Assembly: GCA_030425485.1 (NCBI GenBank)
Contig: JAUIAM010000003.1
Location: forward strand, 124,001-188,000
Length of the DNA stretch: 64,000 nt
DNA from: Verrucomicrobiia bacterium
GTDB lineage: Bacteria > Verrucomicrobiota > Verrucomicrobiia > Opitutales > Cerasicoccaceae
Direction: 5' to 3'
Shown here piece by piece: positions 26,210 to 35,711 of this stretch. The notes beneath the pieces were generated by a model that worked only from the letters and a program-made list of their open reading frames with translations, searched no databases and was not told where the DNA came from. Numbering within the stretch: position 1 is the stretch's first letter; every line of letters begins with the position of its first letter. The position numbers were made by a program, and so were the translations under genes.

Positions 26210-27732
26210 TGGCATCTGCCGAGTCCAGACCGAACATCCTGCTGCTCTTCACCGACCAGCAGCGTTTCGATGCGCTCGGCGCCCTCGGCAATCCCGTCCT
26301 GCGCACGCCGAATCTCGATCGGCTCTGCTCGGAGGGTACGGTGTTTACGCGCTGTTATACGCCCTCGCCGGTTTGTGTCCCGGCGAGGGCGGCACTGGTC
26401 AGTGGTTTGCCGCCGCATCGCACGGGTTGTTGGGACAATGGTACAAACATTGGCGAGGAGATTCCCAGCGTCATGGGGAAACTCACGGATCTGGGTTACC
26501 GGACGCATGGTATCGGTAAGATGCACTTCACCCCGCAGCGCGAACGGCTGTGGGGCTTCGAAAGCCGTGAGGTCAGCGAGCGTGGTGACGATGACTACCG
26601 TGCCTTTCTTGATGCCAACGGTTACGGGCATGTTCTCGACGTGCACGGGGCCTTGCGCGAAATGTATTGCGTGCCGCAGGTGTCCCAGATGCCTGCCCAC
26701 TTGCACGAGACCGCATGGGTAGCTGACAGGTCTATCGATTTTCTGAAAGATCGTGACCGGGAGCGTCCTTTCTTCCTCTGGTCGAGCTTCTTTAGTCCGC
26801 ATCCACCTTTTAATGCGCCGACCCCGTGGAATCTTATCTACTGGGCTGGCCAGATGCCTCCACCCTTCAGGCCTGAGGGGTACGAGGACCTGCTAACCTT
26901 CTGGAACCATCGCCAGCAGCGGGCCAAGTATCGCGACCAAGGGTACGATCTTTGGCTGATGCGTACCATCAAGGCGATTTATTACGCTTCCATTTCATTC
27001 GTTGATTTTCATATTGGGCGTATCCTTGAGGCTCTTGGAGACGATTTGGCCAATACCTTGGTCGTATTTGCCAGTGACCACGGTGAATTACTCGGTGACT
27101 ATGGTTGTGTCGGTAAGCGCTCGATGCTCGATGCCTCAGCTCGTGTGCCGTTGGTTGTACGCTGGCCCGACGGTCAACGTGCAGGAACGCGCCATGAGGG
27201 TGTAACCAGTTTGCTGGACTTGCACCCGACCTTCCTCGCTGCGGCGGGAAGCGAGCAGCCCACAGTATGTGAAGAGGGCAAAGATCTCGCCTCGGTTGCC
27301 GATGGCGGGGTGGGCGAGCGCACGGTCTACAGTCAGCTCCAGACAGACGGTATCGGCCTGCATATGGCCGTTAACGAGCGGCGCAAGTATGTGTACTCGG
27401 CTGCCGATGAGCGGGAGTGGCTCTTTGACCTGGAATCGGACCCGAAAGAAACGCACGACTTTGCTGGGAATACAGCCTATACGGATGATCGGGCAGCTTT
27501 ATCGACAGCCCTGAAAGAGCGTTATCGGAATGACCATTATAGCTCTTGCCTGGATGGTGCGTCTTGGCGTCGCTTCGGTAAGAGGGCCCTTCCTGATAAC
27601 CCGGATGATGGGGTTCTGGTTCAACACCCCAAGGGGGTGGAGAAGCTCTTGGAGGAACTGGGCCCTTATGCACCTCCTGCTTTGCCTGCCACCTGGTGGA
27701 TGGGAAAGCCCAACCCTAGCAACAAGGCATGA
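26209..27732 (+). CDS. Type I (formylglycine) sulfatase 1
   Basis: 507 residues. The formylglycine motif is C56-V-P-A-R in SPSPVCVPARAAL-like context (SPVCVPAR), so the Cys must be converted to formylglycine. Metal ligands are seen as D16 (LFTDQQ) and ASDHGE further on (calcium-binding DH pair). GKMHF supplies the usual Lys/His pocket. No signal peptide is present: the protein starts directly with RPNILLLFTDQQ, which argues for cytoplasmic action. It begins in the stop of the propeller gene (TAATG) and overlaps the next sulfatase by 4 bases. It resembles the sulfatase at 31013 (same PSPVC-x-PAR and GDLG/GDYG layouts). The substrate is likely a sulfated sugar in the imported glycan. Confidence 0.92.
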   Translation: MASAESRPNILLLFTDQQRFDALGALGNPVLRTPNLDRLCSEGTVFTRCYTPSPVCVPARAALVSGLPPHRTGCWDNGTNIGEEIPSVMGKLTDLGYRTHGIGKMHFTPQRERLWGFESREVSERGDDDYRAFLDANGYGHVLDVHGALREMYCVPQVSQMPAHLHETAWVADRSIDFLKDRDRERPFFLWSSFFSPHPPFNAPTPWNLIYWAGQMPPPFRPEGYEDLLTFWNHRQQRAKYRDQGYDLWLMRTIKAIYYASISFVDFHIGRILEALGDDLANTLVVFASDHGELLGDYGCVGKRSMLDASARVPLVVRWPDGQRAGTRHEGVTSLLDLHPTFLAAAGSEQPTVCEEGKDLASVADGGVGERTVYSQLQTDGIGLHMAVNERRKYVYSAADEREWLFDLESDPKETHDFAGNTAYTDDRAALSTALKERYRNDHYSSCLDGASWRRFGKRALPDNPDDGVLVQHPKGVEKLLEELGPYAPPALPATWWMGKPNPSNKA

Positions 27733-29141
27733 GCACTCACCCTTCAGTGCTCGTTTTGATCGCCGACGACTGGTCGCCACTGGCTGGTTGCTACGGTAAC
27801 GCGGTCGTGCGCACGCCCAACATTGATTCGGTGGCGGCGAAGGGTATGCTCTTTGAGCGTGCCTACTGCACGACGCCCTCGTGTGCGGCCTCGCGGGCAA
27901 ACATACTCACGGGCCTTTATAGCCATCAGCACGGGCAGTATGGGCATACGCATGGAGTGCACCACTTCTCTACGCATGAGCATGTACGCAGTTTGCCTGC
28001 TATACTCAACGATGCGGGTGTGCTCACCGGGATGATTGGCAAAGATCACGTTTCACCCCAAAGCGTGTATCCATTTTCTCACTACGACAAATCTCTGCCT
28101 TGGCGCACGCGAGACTTGGTGGCTTCCACTCGTCGCTTTCTAAAGGATGCTGATGGAAAGAGCTTCTACCTGCAGGTCGGGTCCATGTATCCGCACCGTA
28201 CTGGCGGGGACTTCGACCCCTCGGTGGGCGATGGATACGAACCGGATGTTCGCTACTCGCCAGATGAGGTTATCGTGCCGGATTTTCTGCCAGATACGAT
28301 CGGGGTGAGGCACGAGCTGGCGGATTATTACCGCTTTGTAACGCGCTTTGACCGCTTTGTTGGTGAGGTGCTTGGAGAGCTTGAACGTGCCGGGAGAATC
28401 AGGGATACGCTGGTGATGATCCTATCGGATCATGGTATGCCTTTCCCTGGTGCGAAGGCGTCGTCTTACAATACCGGGCATCATTGCCCGCTGATTATCC
28501 GGCACCCCGATGGTTATGGAGGTAAAACGGATGCCGGTGTTAACTGGACGGATATCGCTCCAACCGTAACTGATTTTCTGGATGTCTCACCGGAGGAATG
28601 TCCAGAGGAGTGGACGGGGCGATCCCTGCTTCCGCTGCTGGCGCACCCCGCTGCACCGGGCTACGAACTGACGTGGTTCTCCCATAGTTTTCATGAGGTA
28701 ACTAACTATTACCCTTACCGTGCGGTGCTCGATAGACGCTACAAGTACGTACGTCATTTGGCTTATCGTGAGCCCATGCCGCTTGGGACTGATCTCTACG
28801 ACTCGGTTACCTGGCAGCAGGTCCTGGCTGATAATAGCGAGCGCATGGGGAGTCGGGTGACCCGTGATGTATGCTTTCGACCGCAGGAGGCACTCTACGA
28901 CCTCGATGACGACCCGATGGAAACCGTCAACCTAATCGATGAGTCCGGGCTGCGGGAAACGGCGGAACGTCTGCGGGCAGCGCTCATGCAAATGCGCCTG
29001 CGTACTCGAGATCCATGGCTTGAACTGGATTACCAGCAGGGGCGCTTACCTGAGCACTTACGCGACGGTCTGTCGGGACGGTCCTGGCATGTGCCTCGTG
29101 GGCTCGCACCCCTCGCACAAGAGGAGTGCGCCAGGCAATAA
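27729..29141 (+). CDS. Type I sulfatase 2 (CAASR type, N-sulfoglucosamine sulfohydrolase-like)
   Basis: 470 residues. The maturation motif is C52-A-A-S-R in TTPSCAASRANIL, which fits C-x-A-x-R and not the C-x-P-x-R of the other three sulfatases here. Metal-site features are LIADDW near residue 11 and LSDHGM later. The overall layout (YSHQHGQYGHTHGVHHF, TGMIGKDHV) resembles the heparan N-sulfatase-like S1 group, though that does not prove the substrate. There is no signal peptide. It overlaps the preceding sulfatase by ATGA, so translation is coupled, and is followed 7 bases later by the sugar isomerase gene. Confidence 0.9.
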   Translation: MSTHPSVLVLIADDWSPLAGCYGNAVVRTPNIDSVAAKGMLFERAYCTTPSCAASRANILTGLYSHQHGQYGHTHGVHHFSTHEHVRSLPAILNDAGVLTGMIGKDHVSPQSVYPFSHYDKSLPWRTRDLVASTRRFLKDADGKSFYLQVGSMYPHRTGGDFDPSVGDGYEPDVRYSPDEVIVPDFLPDTIGVRHELADYYRFVTRFDRFVGEVLGELERAGRIRDTLVMILSDHGMPFPGAKASSYNTGHHCPLIIRHPDGYGGKTDAGVNWTDIAPTVTDFLDVSPEECPEEWTGRSLLPLLAHPAAPGYELTWFSHSFHEVTNYYPYRAVLDRRYKYVRHLAYREPMPLGTDLYDSVTWQQVLADNSERMGSRVTRDVCFRPQEALYDLDDDPMETVNLIDESGLRETAERLRAALMQMRLRTRDPWLELDYQQGRLPEHLRDGLSGRSWHVPRGLAPLAQEECARQ

Positions 29142-29148
29142 TTTACTT

Positions 29149-29976
29149 ATGAAACTATCTATCGTATCCACGCTACGGGGAGGCTTTTTCTTCCCAGACA
29201 TGCTGCCGGGAGAGAGCTTTCGGGAGCGTCTCGTTTCGCTGAAGCGCTTTGGTTTCGACGCGGTCGAAATCTGGGGGAAATGGTTGAAGGAGGACCTCGA
29301 CGATGTGCAGGCGGCGCTCAAGGCAGAAGGCGTTCCTGCTGGCAATATTTGTTCGGGCTTCCGTGGCAATCTTCTCGCGGGTGACCGCGATGAGCGCATG
29401 ACCTGCTTTCAGGACTTTTTCGAGCTCTTGGAGTTGGCCGCGAAGCTTGAGTCTGCCGGGCTGGTTTTTGTGCCGCTCTTCGACAAGCGCCCGCAGATGC
29501 CGGATCTCAGTCCGCTCTGGGACCCACACGAAGTTCAGCGGCAGGTATTTCTCGACATGTTGGGCAAGCTCACGGAGCGGGCTGAGTCTCTCGGAGTAAA
29601 GCTCCTGCTTGAGCCAGTCAACCGCTACGAGACGCACGTGGCCAACACCCTTGCTGATGCGGCCGATTATATTGAGGCAGTCGGCTCGGATGCGCTGCGC
29701 ATTACGGCAGATTTTTTCCATATGAATATCGAGGAGATGGATATGGCGGCGAGCATACGCCAGTACGGCCACCTCATTGGTCATGTTCACATGGTGGACT
29801 CTAATCGCTTCCTTCCCGGCCAGGGGCATACCGATTTTTCTCCCGCCATGCAGGCGCTAAAGGAAGTCGGCTACACGGGCAACCTGTCGCTGGAGTGCTT
29901 TGCCCGGGGCGAACCAGAAGTCGTGCTGCCGAAGTCGGTGGCTTTTATGAGAAACCTTATCGAAGACGCATCATGA
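29149..29976 (+). CDS. Sugar phosphate isomerase/epimerase (xylose-isomerase-like TIM barrel)
   Basis: 275 residues from the ATG at 29149; longer frames upstream lie inside the sulfatase gene. The metal ligands of the AP-endonuclease-2/xylose-isomerase-like barrel are visible: Glu in LLLEPVNRYE, Asp/His in ITADFFHMN, His in GHVHMVDSNR and Glu in LSLECF. HTDFSP is the usual substrate loop. Members isomerise or epimerise keto sugars, inositol derivatives or 3-keto-glycosides. It overlaps the Gfo/Idh/MocA gene by 4 bases (ATGA). That pairing, with an FAD oxidoreductase downstream, fits oxidation-epimerisation chemistry on a sugar, but this is inference. Confidence 0.85.
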   Translation: MKLSIVSTLRGGFFFPDMLPGESFRERLVSLKRFGFDAVEIWGKWLKEDLDDVQAALKAEGVPAGNICSGFRGNLLAGDRDERMTCFQDFFELLELAAKLESAGLVFVPLFDKRPQMPDLSPLWDPHEVQRQVFLDMLGKLTERAESLGVKLLLEPVNRYETHVANTLADAADYIEAVGSDALRITADFFHMNIEEMDMAASIRQYGHLIGHVHMVDSNRFLPGQGHTDFSPAMQALKEVGYTGNLSLECFARGEPEVVLPKSVAFMRNLIEDAS

Positions 29977-31001
29977 TTAAAATTGGAATCATAGGACTCG
30001 GCGGAGGTGGTGCCAACCACGCCAGTACGCAAGCGAAGAACCCCATGGCGGATCTTGTTGCCGTATCGGATATCGACACGGCATTGATGAAGAAGGTAGC
30101 GACTGAGAACAAGGTTCCGCATCAGTACAAGGACTGGCGAGATTTAATTGCCAACCCGGATGTCGATGCGGTGATCCTGGCCACGCCTCCCTTTATGCGC
30201 AAAGAGATGTTTCTGGCCGCGGCTGAAGCGGGCAAAGACATCCTGGCCGAAAAGCCTTTCGGTGTATCGCTGAAGGAGGCGAGAGAGATGGCTACGGCTG
30301 CCAGAAAACACAAGGTGCGCGCTATGGTCAACTTCGGCACACGCAACCTGCCAACGTACAAGAAGCTGCGCTCACTGGTCGCATCTGGTAAGTACGGTAA
30401 GCCTCAGTTCATTTGGTTTAAGTACTTCCTTGTCTGCAATCCCAAGCGTTTTATGCCGCCGGGTTGGTTCTGGAAAAAGGAGCTAAGCGGCGGGCATTTG
30501 TGCGAGAATGCCGGGCACGCCTTTGATTTGATCTGCGAGCTGATGGGGCCGGTAAAGTCCGTTAGCGGTACGATTGCAACCTTACCGATCAAGCACTATG
30601 CGGAGCGTTTAAAAAACGATCAACCAAACTCGGAAAACCTGGGCATAGCCACGCTTCAGCATGAGTCCGGAGCCATCGCAGTGTTGGCCAACGGCAGTAA
30701 CCCGGGTGGGCAGTGGGGGATGACCTTCGACCTGATTACCGACAGTTGCATTATCTCTGTGACCGGAGACAAGGTCATCGAGGTGCGGCAATACGGTGAG
30801 CGCATCTACCGTTATGCTTCGCCCGTAGGTTGGGACCCTATTCCACGTGGCTCGCGGGCCTTTGTTCGCTACTTGAGTAATGGCGGCGCACATGACGACT
30901 CCATCGCGACGGTGGAGGATGGTGTTCGCGCCATGCAAATCGCCGAGGCTGCCTACCTCTCCTCTGACAAGGGTAGGACTGTCGCCTTTGACAAAATCTA
31001 A
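29973..31001 (+). CDS. Gfo/Idh/MocA family NAD(P)-dependent oxidoreductase
   Basis: 342 residues from the ATG at 29973. The Rossmann motif is IGIIGLGGGGANHA (4-17). The family Glu-Lys-Pro is E93-K94-P95 in ILAEKPFG, with Lys as the catalytic base. The C-terminal domain carries GGHLCENAGHAFDL, giving the conserved His near residue 190. It would oxidise or reduce a sugar hydroxyl, most often at C1 or C3. It has no signal peptide. It is embedded between the isomerase (4-base overlap) and a sulfatase 11 bases downstream, in the same operon. Confidence 0.88.
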   Translation: MIKIGIIGLGGGGANHASTQAKNPMADLVAVSDIDTALMKKVATENKVPHQYKDWRDLIANPDVDAVILATPPFMRKEMFLAAAEAGKDILAEKPFGVSLKEAREMATAARKHKVRAMVNFGTRNLPTYKKLRSLVASGKYGKPQFIWFKYFLVCNPKRFMPPGWFWKKELSGGHLCENAGHAFDLICELMGPVKSVSGTIATLPIKHYAERLKNDQPNSENLGIATLQHESGAIAVLANGSNPGGQWGMTFDLITDSCIISVTGDKVIEVRQYGERIYRYASPVGWDPIPRGSRAFVRYLSNGGAHDDSIATVEDGVRAMQIAEAAYLSSDKGRTVAFDKI

Positions 31002-31012
31002 GCGATTCCCCC

Positions 31013-32503
31013 ATGCCTATCGATAAACCAAACATTCTGCTGATTCTGACCGACCAGCAACGAGCCGATACGATTGCCGCCCTCGGCAACGAGCGTATCC
31101 GTACACCCAATCTGGATCGTTTGGTATCGGAAGGGGTTGCCTTTACTAATGCCTATTCCCCATCGCCAGTCTGCGCGCCTGCCCGTGCATGTCTACACTA
31201 CGGACAGTATCCGGCCAAGACCCAATGCCTCGGTAATATCCACCCGACTACCCCGGATGACCGTGAGTCCTACGCGGACGTGTTCTCACGTCATGGCTAT
31301 GAGACCATCGGAATTGGTAAGTGTCATTTTCTGCCGGATCGGCTGGCCCTGCGCGGTTTCAAGCAGCGGCTTACGCAGGAGGAGGCACCACGTTGCATTG
31401 AAGATGATGATTACCTGAAGTTCATCCGGCAGAGCCCTTATAAAAATACCCGCGATGTGCATGGGACGTGGAGGGACCTGCTTTATATGCCGCAAACTTC
31501 ACCGCTTGATGAGGCGCATCACCCTACGCAGTGGGTTGGTGATCGTACGATAGACTTTATCCGGGAGAAGGCTGGGGGAGAGCACCCCTGGATGGCTTTT
31601 TGCAGTTTCATCCATCCTCATCCGCCCTACGCGCCACCGGCACCATGGGATATGCTGTACACTCCAGACGAGATGGAGTTGCCGTATCAGCCAGCGGGAT
31701 ATGAGTCGCGCCAGCCAGCTTTTCAGGGAAGTGACGGGTTGCATCATTACTATTTCGATCCACCCGTGAGCGATACGCTCTGGCGCATGGTTAAGTCGCG
31801 CTACTATGCCTGTATTTCCTTTGTGGACCACCAGATCGGGCGTATCCTGGATGCCCTCGAAAGCAGTGGGCAACTGGACAACACGCTCATTGTCTTCAGC
31901 TCGGATCACGGTGAGATGCTCGGCGACCTTGGCCTCATTGGTAAAGGTAACATGTACGAGTCTTCGGCCAGGATTCCACTTGTTGTACGTTGGGGGGATG
32001 GCCGCCATGCTGGCGAGCGAGTGGATCTGCCAGTGACGCTCGTGGATGTCGCCCCGACGATGCTTGCCGCTGCCGGGTTGCCGCAACTGTCCGATTGCGA
32101 TGGAGAAGATCTTCATCAGCTCATCGACTGCCGTGGTGAATATACTGATCGGATTGTTTTTTCCCATCTCTTTAACCCTGACCGGGGCAGGTACATGAGC
32201 CGGAGCAGACGCTATAAGTACATCCATAGTGCCAGCGACCATATCGAGCAACTTTTTGACCTCGTCGCGGACCCAAATGAAGACGTGAACCTGATTGATA
32301 AGCCCTCCCTGGCAGGCGTTAAAAGCCAGCTTAAGGAAGCGCTGTTTAATTATCTGAAGCAGAACGCTATGACGGCGGGCATACTAAATGAAGCGTCTGA
32401 TGACTGGAAGGACTGGCCCGACGATAAACGGCGCATGCCCCGTACGAAGTCCAACGATCCCTGCCCATGGTGGGTGGAGAGGGAACAGCCTACACACATT
32501 TGA
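31013..32503 (+). CDS. Type I (formylglycine) sulfatase 3
   Basis: 496 residues. The maturation motif is C54-A-P-A-R in SPVCAPARAC. The N terminus KPNILLILTDQQ gives the first metal Asp (D14) without any signal peptide. SSDHGEMLGD supplies the second metal-binding pair, and IGIGKCHF the pocket Lys and His. Closest relative in the window is the sulfatase at 26209, suggesting duplication within the locus followed by divergence to a different sulfate position. It is separated from the FAD oxidoreductase by 3 bases. The exact sulfate ester is not predictable. Confidence 0.92.
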   Translation: MPIDKPNILLILTDQQRADTIAALGNERIRTPNLDRLVSEGVAFTNAYSPSPVCAPARACLHYGQYPAKTQCLGNIHPTTPDDRESYADVFSRHGYETIGIGKCHFLPDRLALRGFKQRLTQEEAPRCIEDDDYLKFIRQSPYKNTRDVHGTWRDLLYMPQTSPLDEAHHPTQWVGDRTIDFIREKAGGEHPWMAFCSFIHPHPPYAPPAPWDMLYTPDEMELPYQPAGYESRQPAFQGSDGLHHYYFDPPVSDTLWRMVKSRYYACISFVDHQIGRILDALESSGQLDNTLIVFSSDHGEMLGDLGLIGKGNMYESSARIPLVVRWGDGRHAGERVDLPVTLVDVAPTMLAAAGLPQLSDCDGEDLHQLIDCRGEYTDRIVFSHLFNPDRGRYMSRSRRYKYIHSASDHIEQLFDLVADPNEDVNLIDKPSLAGVKSQLKEALFNYLKQNAMTAGILNEASDDWKDWPDDKRRMPRTKSNDPCPWWVEREQPTHI

Positions 32504-32506
32504 ATC

Positions 32507-34729
32507 ATGCAAAGAGAAACCAATATTATTGAAGAAAATTACGATGTCGTCGTGATTGGCGGAGGGCTTGCTGGTATATGCGCAGCAGTCGCGGCCGCAC
32601 GGCAAGGAAGAACAACCGTGCTGGTGCAGAATCGCCCGGTACTTGGTGGTAACTCAAGTGCGGAGATTGGTGTGCCACCACACGGGGCTGACCAGGCAGG
32701 CTCTTATCGTAATGTGCGCGAGACCGGTATTATTGACGAGATTGCTGCTGCTAACGTTACGTTTCCCAACCACCTCGATTCGCCATCAATATGGAGTCTT
32801 GTGCTGTGGTCTTTCTGTCGTGATGAGGCTAACCTTACCGTACATTTAAACACTCACGCTATGGATGTGGATGTCGATGGCACACGCATCACTGCGGTTG
32901 CGGCGGACCAGCAAACGACCGAGAAGCATTTCCGCTTTACGGGAGCCGTTTTTATCGACTGTTCCGGGGACGGCTTCCTCGGCTACCAGGCTGGGGCGGA
33001 TTACATGACCGGGCGAGAAGGCAGGGATGCTTACGGCGAGGCCATGGCTCAGGACAAGGCCGATGACTTTCGTATGGGCAACAGCATTTATATGCGCGCC
33101 CGTAAGGTGGAACAAGCCGTCCCCTTCGAGACGCCCGATTGGGCTCATGTGATACCTGGTGACGACAGCCTGCCCAACGAGGGCCGTAGTTGTCCGCACC
33201 CGATTGAGCACCTGACCAACCCGCGCGGTGGATGGTGGTGGATGGAAACCGGTGGTCGGCTGGATACCATTACGGATGCAGAGACGATTCGGGATGAGTT
33301 ATACCGCCGGGCGGTGGGCGTCTGGGATCATTTAAAAAACCGTGGTGAGCACGGTGCTGAAAACTATGTGCTGGAGTCTATCATGACGATGCCGGGCAAG
33401 CGAGATTCGCGCCGTTTCTATGGCGACTACGTCATGGTGCAGCAGGATGTCGAGGGTGGGTGTATCTTTGACGACACGGTGGCCTATGGCGGGTGGCATA
33501 TTGATGTCCATCAGCCTGACGGTATCGCGGGTGATATCTACTGGAAGGGGCGGCTGCTCAACGGCATTTACACCATTCCCTATCGTTCACTTTACTCGCG
33601 CAATATCGATAACCTGCTCTTTGCCGGACGGAACATCAGCGCCTCGCATGTCGCATTCGCCAGCGCACGTGTCATGCTGACTTGTGCGGTCATGGGGCAG
33701 GCTGTTGGTAATGCGGCTGCACTCTGCCTGGAGCACAAGTGTTCGCCGCGTGCCGTTGGGCAGCAGCATATACGTGAACTTCAGCAGCGTTTGGTGGAGC
33801 AGGATTGCTACCTGCCCGGTGTGGTTGGACGTCGTGAGGCAGACCTGGCACAAAGCGCCACCGTGCGCGTGTCTTCCGAGCATGTGCTGTCCTCACCTCA
33901 GGCGCACGAGTACATTCCCCTCGATGTAGATCGCGGACAGATGTTCGTGCTATCGGAAAAGCACCTGCGGGATGTGACTTTGCCTTTGGCTAATTCCGGT
34001 GAATCGGACATAAAGGTCAGGGCGGTCTTGCGAGCGGGGAAGCGCATTGACGACTTCACATCCGAGGTGCATCTGGCAGTAGCAGAAGCCACGGTCGCCC
34101 CGGGCAAGCACGAGGTGAGCTTTGCATTTGATTGCGATTTACCTGAAACTAATCGACCTTACTGGATACTACTGCCGGCGACGAAAAATCTGTCTTGGGC
34201 TTTTACGAAAGCCGAAGAGCCAGGCAGTCAAGCGGCAGCCCGCAAGGACCAGTATTTTACCGAACCGGGGACGGAGCAGCTAATGCACCGTGAGAGAGGC
34301 ACGCTTGGCTTTACCTTGAACCCAGCCAGCCGATGTTTTGGTGGCGAGCAGGTGCTTTCCGGTGTCACCCGAGCGGAGGCGGCTACCAATATGTGGTGCA
34401 GTGGCGATGGCTTGCCCCAATCCTTGTCGCTTTCCTGGGAAGCGCAGGTGCGACTATCCGAGGTGCAGCTTACCTTTGATAACGGACTTGATCTACCCAT
34501 GGGCAAGTGGTGTCAGCGTGGCCAATCACCTAGCCTGGTTCGCGATTATCGCGTCCTCTTTTTCGATGGCGAAGAGGAGGTCGGGCGAATTGAAGAAAGC
34601 AAGAACCGATTGCGCCGACGGATTCACGCCGCACCTTCGGCACCAGTAACATCCATCCGGGTCGAAGTGATGGCGACATGGGGCCTGCCTCAAGCCCGCA
34701 TTTATGAGGTGCGAGCGTTGCCAGAATAA
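32507..34729 (+). CDS. FAD-dependent oxidoreductase with C-terminal discoidin-like domain
   Basis: 740 residues. The FAD Rossmann motif is YDVVVIGGGLAGICAA (12-27), followed by PVLGGNSSAEIG, typical of the FAD_oxidored family. The distal FAD contact LLFAGRNISASHVAF is near residue 370. The flavin part ends at about residue 430. Residues ~440-540 look like a beta domain, and the last 150 (DGLPQSLSLSWEA to ARIYEVRAL) resemble an F5/8-type carbohydrate-binding fold. No signal peptide. It closes the long operon that begins at 20512. The shorter family member at 909 lacks the C-terminal extension. Sugar oxidation is inferred from context. Confidence 0.8.
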   Translation: MQRETNIIEENYDVVVIGGGLAGICAAVAAARQGRTTVLVQNRPVLGGNSSAEIGVPPHGADQAGSYRNVRETGIIDEIAAANVTFPNHLDSPSIWSLVLWSFCRDEANLTVHLNTHAMDVDVDGTRITAVAADQQTTEKHFRFTGAVFIDCSGDGFLGYQAGADYMTGREGRDAYGEAMAQDKADDFRMGNSIYMRARKVEQAVPFETPDWAHVIPGDDSLPNEGRSCPHPIEHLTNPRGGWWWMETGGRLDTITDAETIRDELYRRAVGVWDHLKNRGEHGAENYVLESIMTMPGKRDSRRFYGDYVMVQQDVEGGCIFDDTVAYGGWHIDVHQPDGIAGDIYWKGRLLNGIYTIPYRSLYSRNIDNLLFAGRNISASHVAFASARVMLTCAVMGQAVGNAAALCLEHKCSPRAVGQQHIRELQQRLVEQDCYLPGVVGRREADLAQSATVRVSSEHVLSSPQAHEYIPLDVDRGQMFVLSEKHLRDVTLPLANSGESDIKVRAVLRAGKRIDDFTSEVHLAVAEATVAPGKHEVSFAFDCDLPETNRPYWILLPATKNLSWAFTKAEEPGSQAAARKDQYFTEPGTEQLMHRERGTLGFTLNPASRCFGGEQVLSGVTRAEAATNMWCSGDGLPQSLSLSWEAQVRLSEVQLTFDNGLDLPMGKWCQRGQSPSLVRDYRVLFFDGEEEVGRIEESKNRLRRRIHAAPSAPVTSIRVEVMATWGLPQARIYEVRALPE

Positions 34730-34790
34730 TCGTGTTTTAACTTTTTATTCCAGTGAAATTTTTCTTGAAATGGAGGCGAAATACGGTAGC

Positions 34791-34808
34791 ATGGAAAACG
34801 TTTTCCAT
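34791..34808. promoter_or_regulatory. LacI-family operator 4 (perfect 18-bp palindrome)
   Basis: ATGGAAAACGTTTTCCAT, identical to operator 1, 29 bases before the ATG of the PEP-CTERM gene. A possible promoter has TTGAAA at 34765-34770 and TAGCAT at 34787-34792 (16-base spacing), the latter overlapping the operator. It would control the second plus-strand unit of block 2. Confidence 0.85.
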
Positions 34809-34837
34809 TTATCTTCTCATCCCTAAAACAAAATACT

Positions 34838-35620
34838 ATGAAAAAAAAATCCCCCTTACCCCTGATTGTCGCATTGTTCACTAGTGTTGCACTGTCCCCA
34901 AGCCTTCTCGCCCAAGTTCCTGTTGATACGGCGTACAATGCTCCTACTGGCGGTGCGTTGATCTTCGAGGAATACTATGGTAATGGTGCCGGGCGCGACG
35001 GCACAGGTAGCCTGGACATTGACGACCTGAATTCTATCAGCGCGGAATCTATCAACTTCACGCTGGATGCTCCTACCAACGCGACGCTTGATCTGAGCGG
35101 CATTTTGAATGTCTATACGCAGGCATGCGTAATCGACATCGGTTTCATGGGCTGGTCAACGAGCAATACTGGCAGTGAGTTTTCGCTGCAGTTCATTGTT
35201 GGATCTGGTGATGGCGGTACGCTTAACTACATTGCTACCCCCAATCCCGACGAACTTTTTGGTAAGGATGACGCGGCTAACGGCCTGTCCTTTCCTCAGG
35301 ATGTGCAGAATGTCTTGCGCTTGTCTTCTCAGGCAACCGGTGGCTCTAACCCAACGACCGCGGCGATCTTAGGCCTTAACCCGGACTCGACCAGTTCCTC
35401 GATTGGCGGTGCGGCTGGCGCCGGCGAGATTTTCGTCATTACCTCGGGCTCCGGCGCAGCCCAGTCAACGATCGACCTGAGCTGGATTCGTATTTACACA
35501 GGTACAACCGACTTTAATGCGCCACTTACTGCCATCCCAGAAGTCTCTAGCATGGGGTATATGGCCTTCGCCTCCTTGTTGGTGCTATGCGTTTACCGCC
35601 GTCGTTCCATTCGCAAGTAA
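34838..35620 (+). CDS. PEP-CTERM sorting-signal protein
   Basis: 260 residues. The signal peptide (MKKKSPLPLIVALFTSVAL, cleavage near LLAQ) and the C-terminal tripartite anchor (IPEVSS, hydrophobic helix MGYMAFASLLVLCV, YRRRSIRK) mark an exosortase substrate; the motif reads PEV instead of PEP. The middle is Gly/Asn/Thr-rich with no recognised domain and is predicted to be beta-rich. It is probably surface-attached. It is the first gene after operator 4 and precedes a pseudopilin by 91 bases, repeating the gene pairing seen in the first block. Confidence 0.8.
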   Translation: MKKKSPLPLIVALFTSVALSPSLLAQVPVDTAYNAPTGGALIFEEYYGNGAGRDGTGSLDIDDLNSISAESINFTLDAPTNATLDLSGILNVYTQACVIDIGFMGWSTSNTGSEFSLQFIVGSGDGGTLNYIATPNPDELFGKDDAANGLSFPQDVQNVLRLSSQATGGSNPTTAAILGLNPDSTSSSIGGAAGAGEIFVITSGSGAAQSTIDLSWIRIYTGTTDFNAPLTAIPEVSSMGYMAFASLLVLCVYRRRSIRK

Positions 35621-35711
35621 TCGATCCCGACTAAGCCCAAGCCTGATGCCTTTCTGGTCCAAGTGACTGGGTAGGCTGTCGGATGCTGGATAACAGACAA
35701 ACGGCGCAGAG

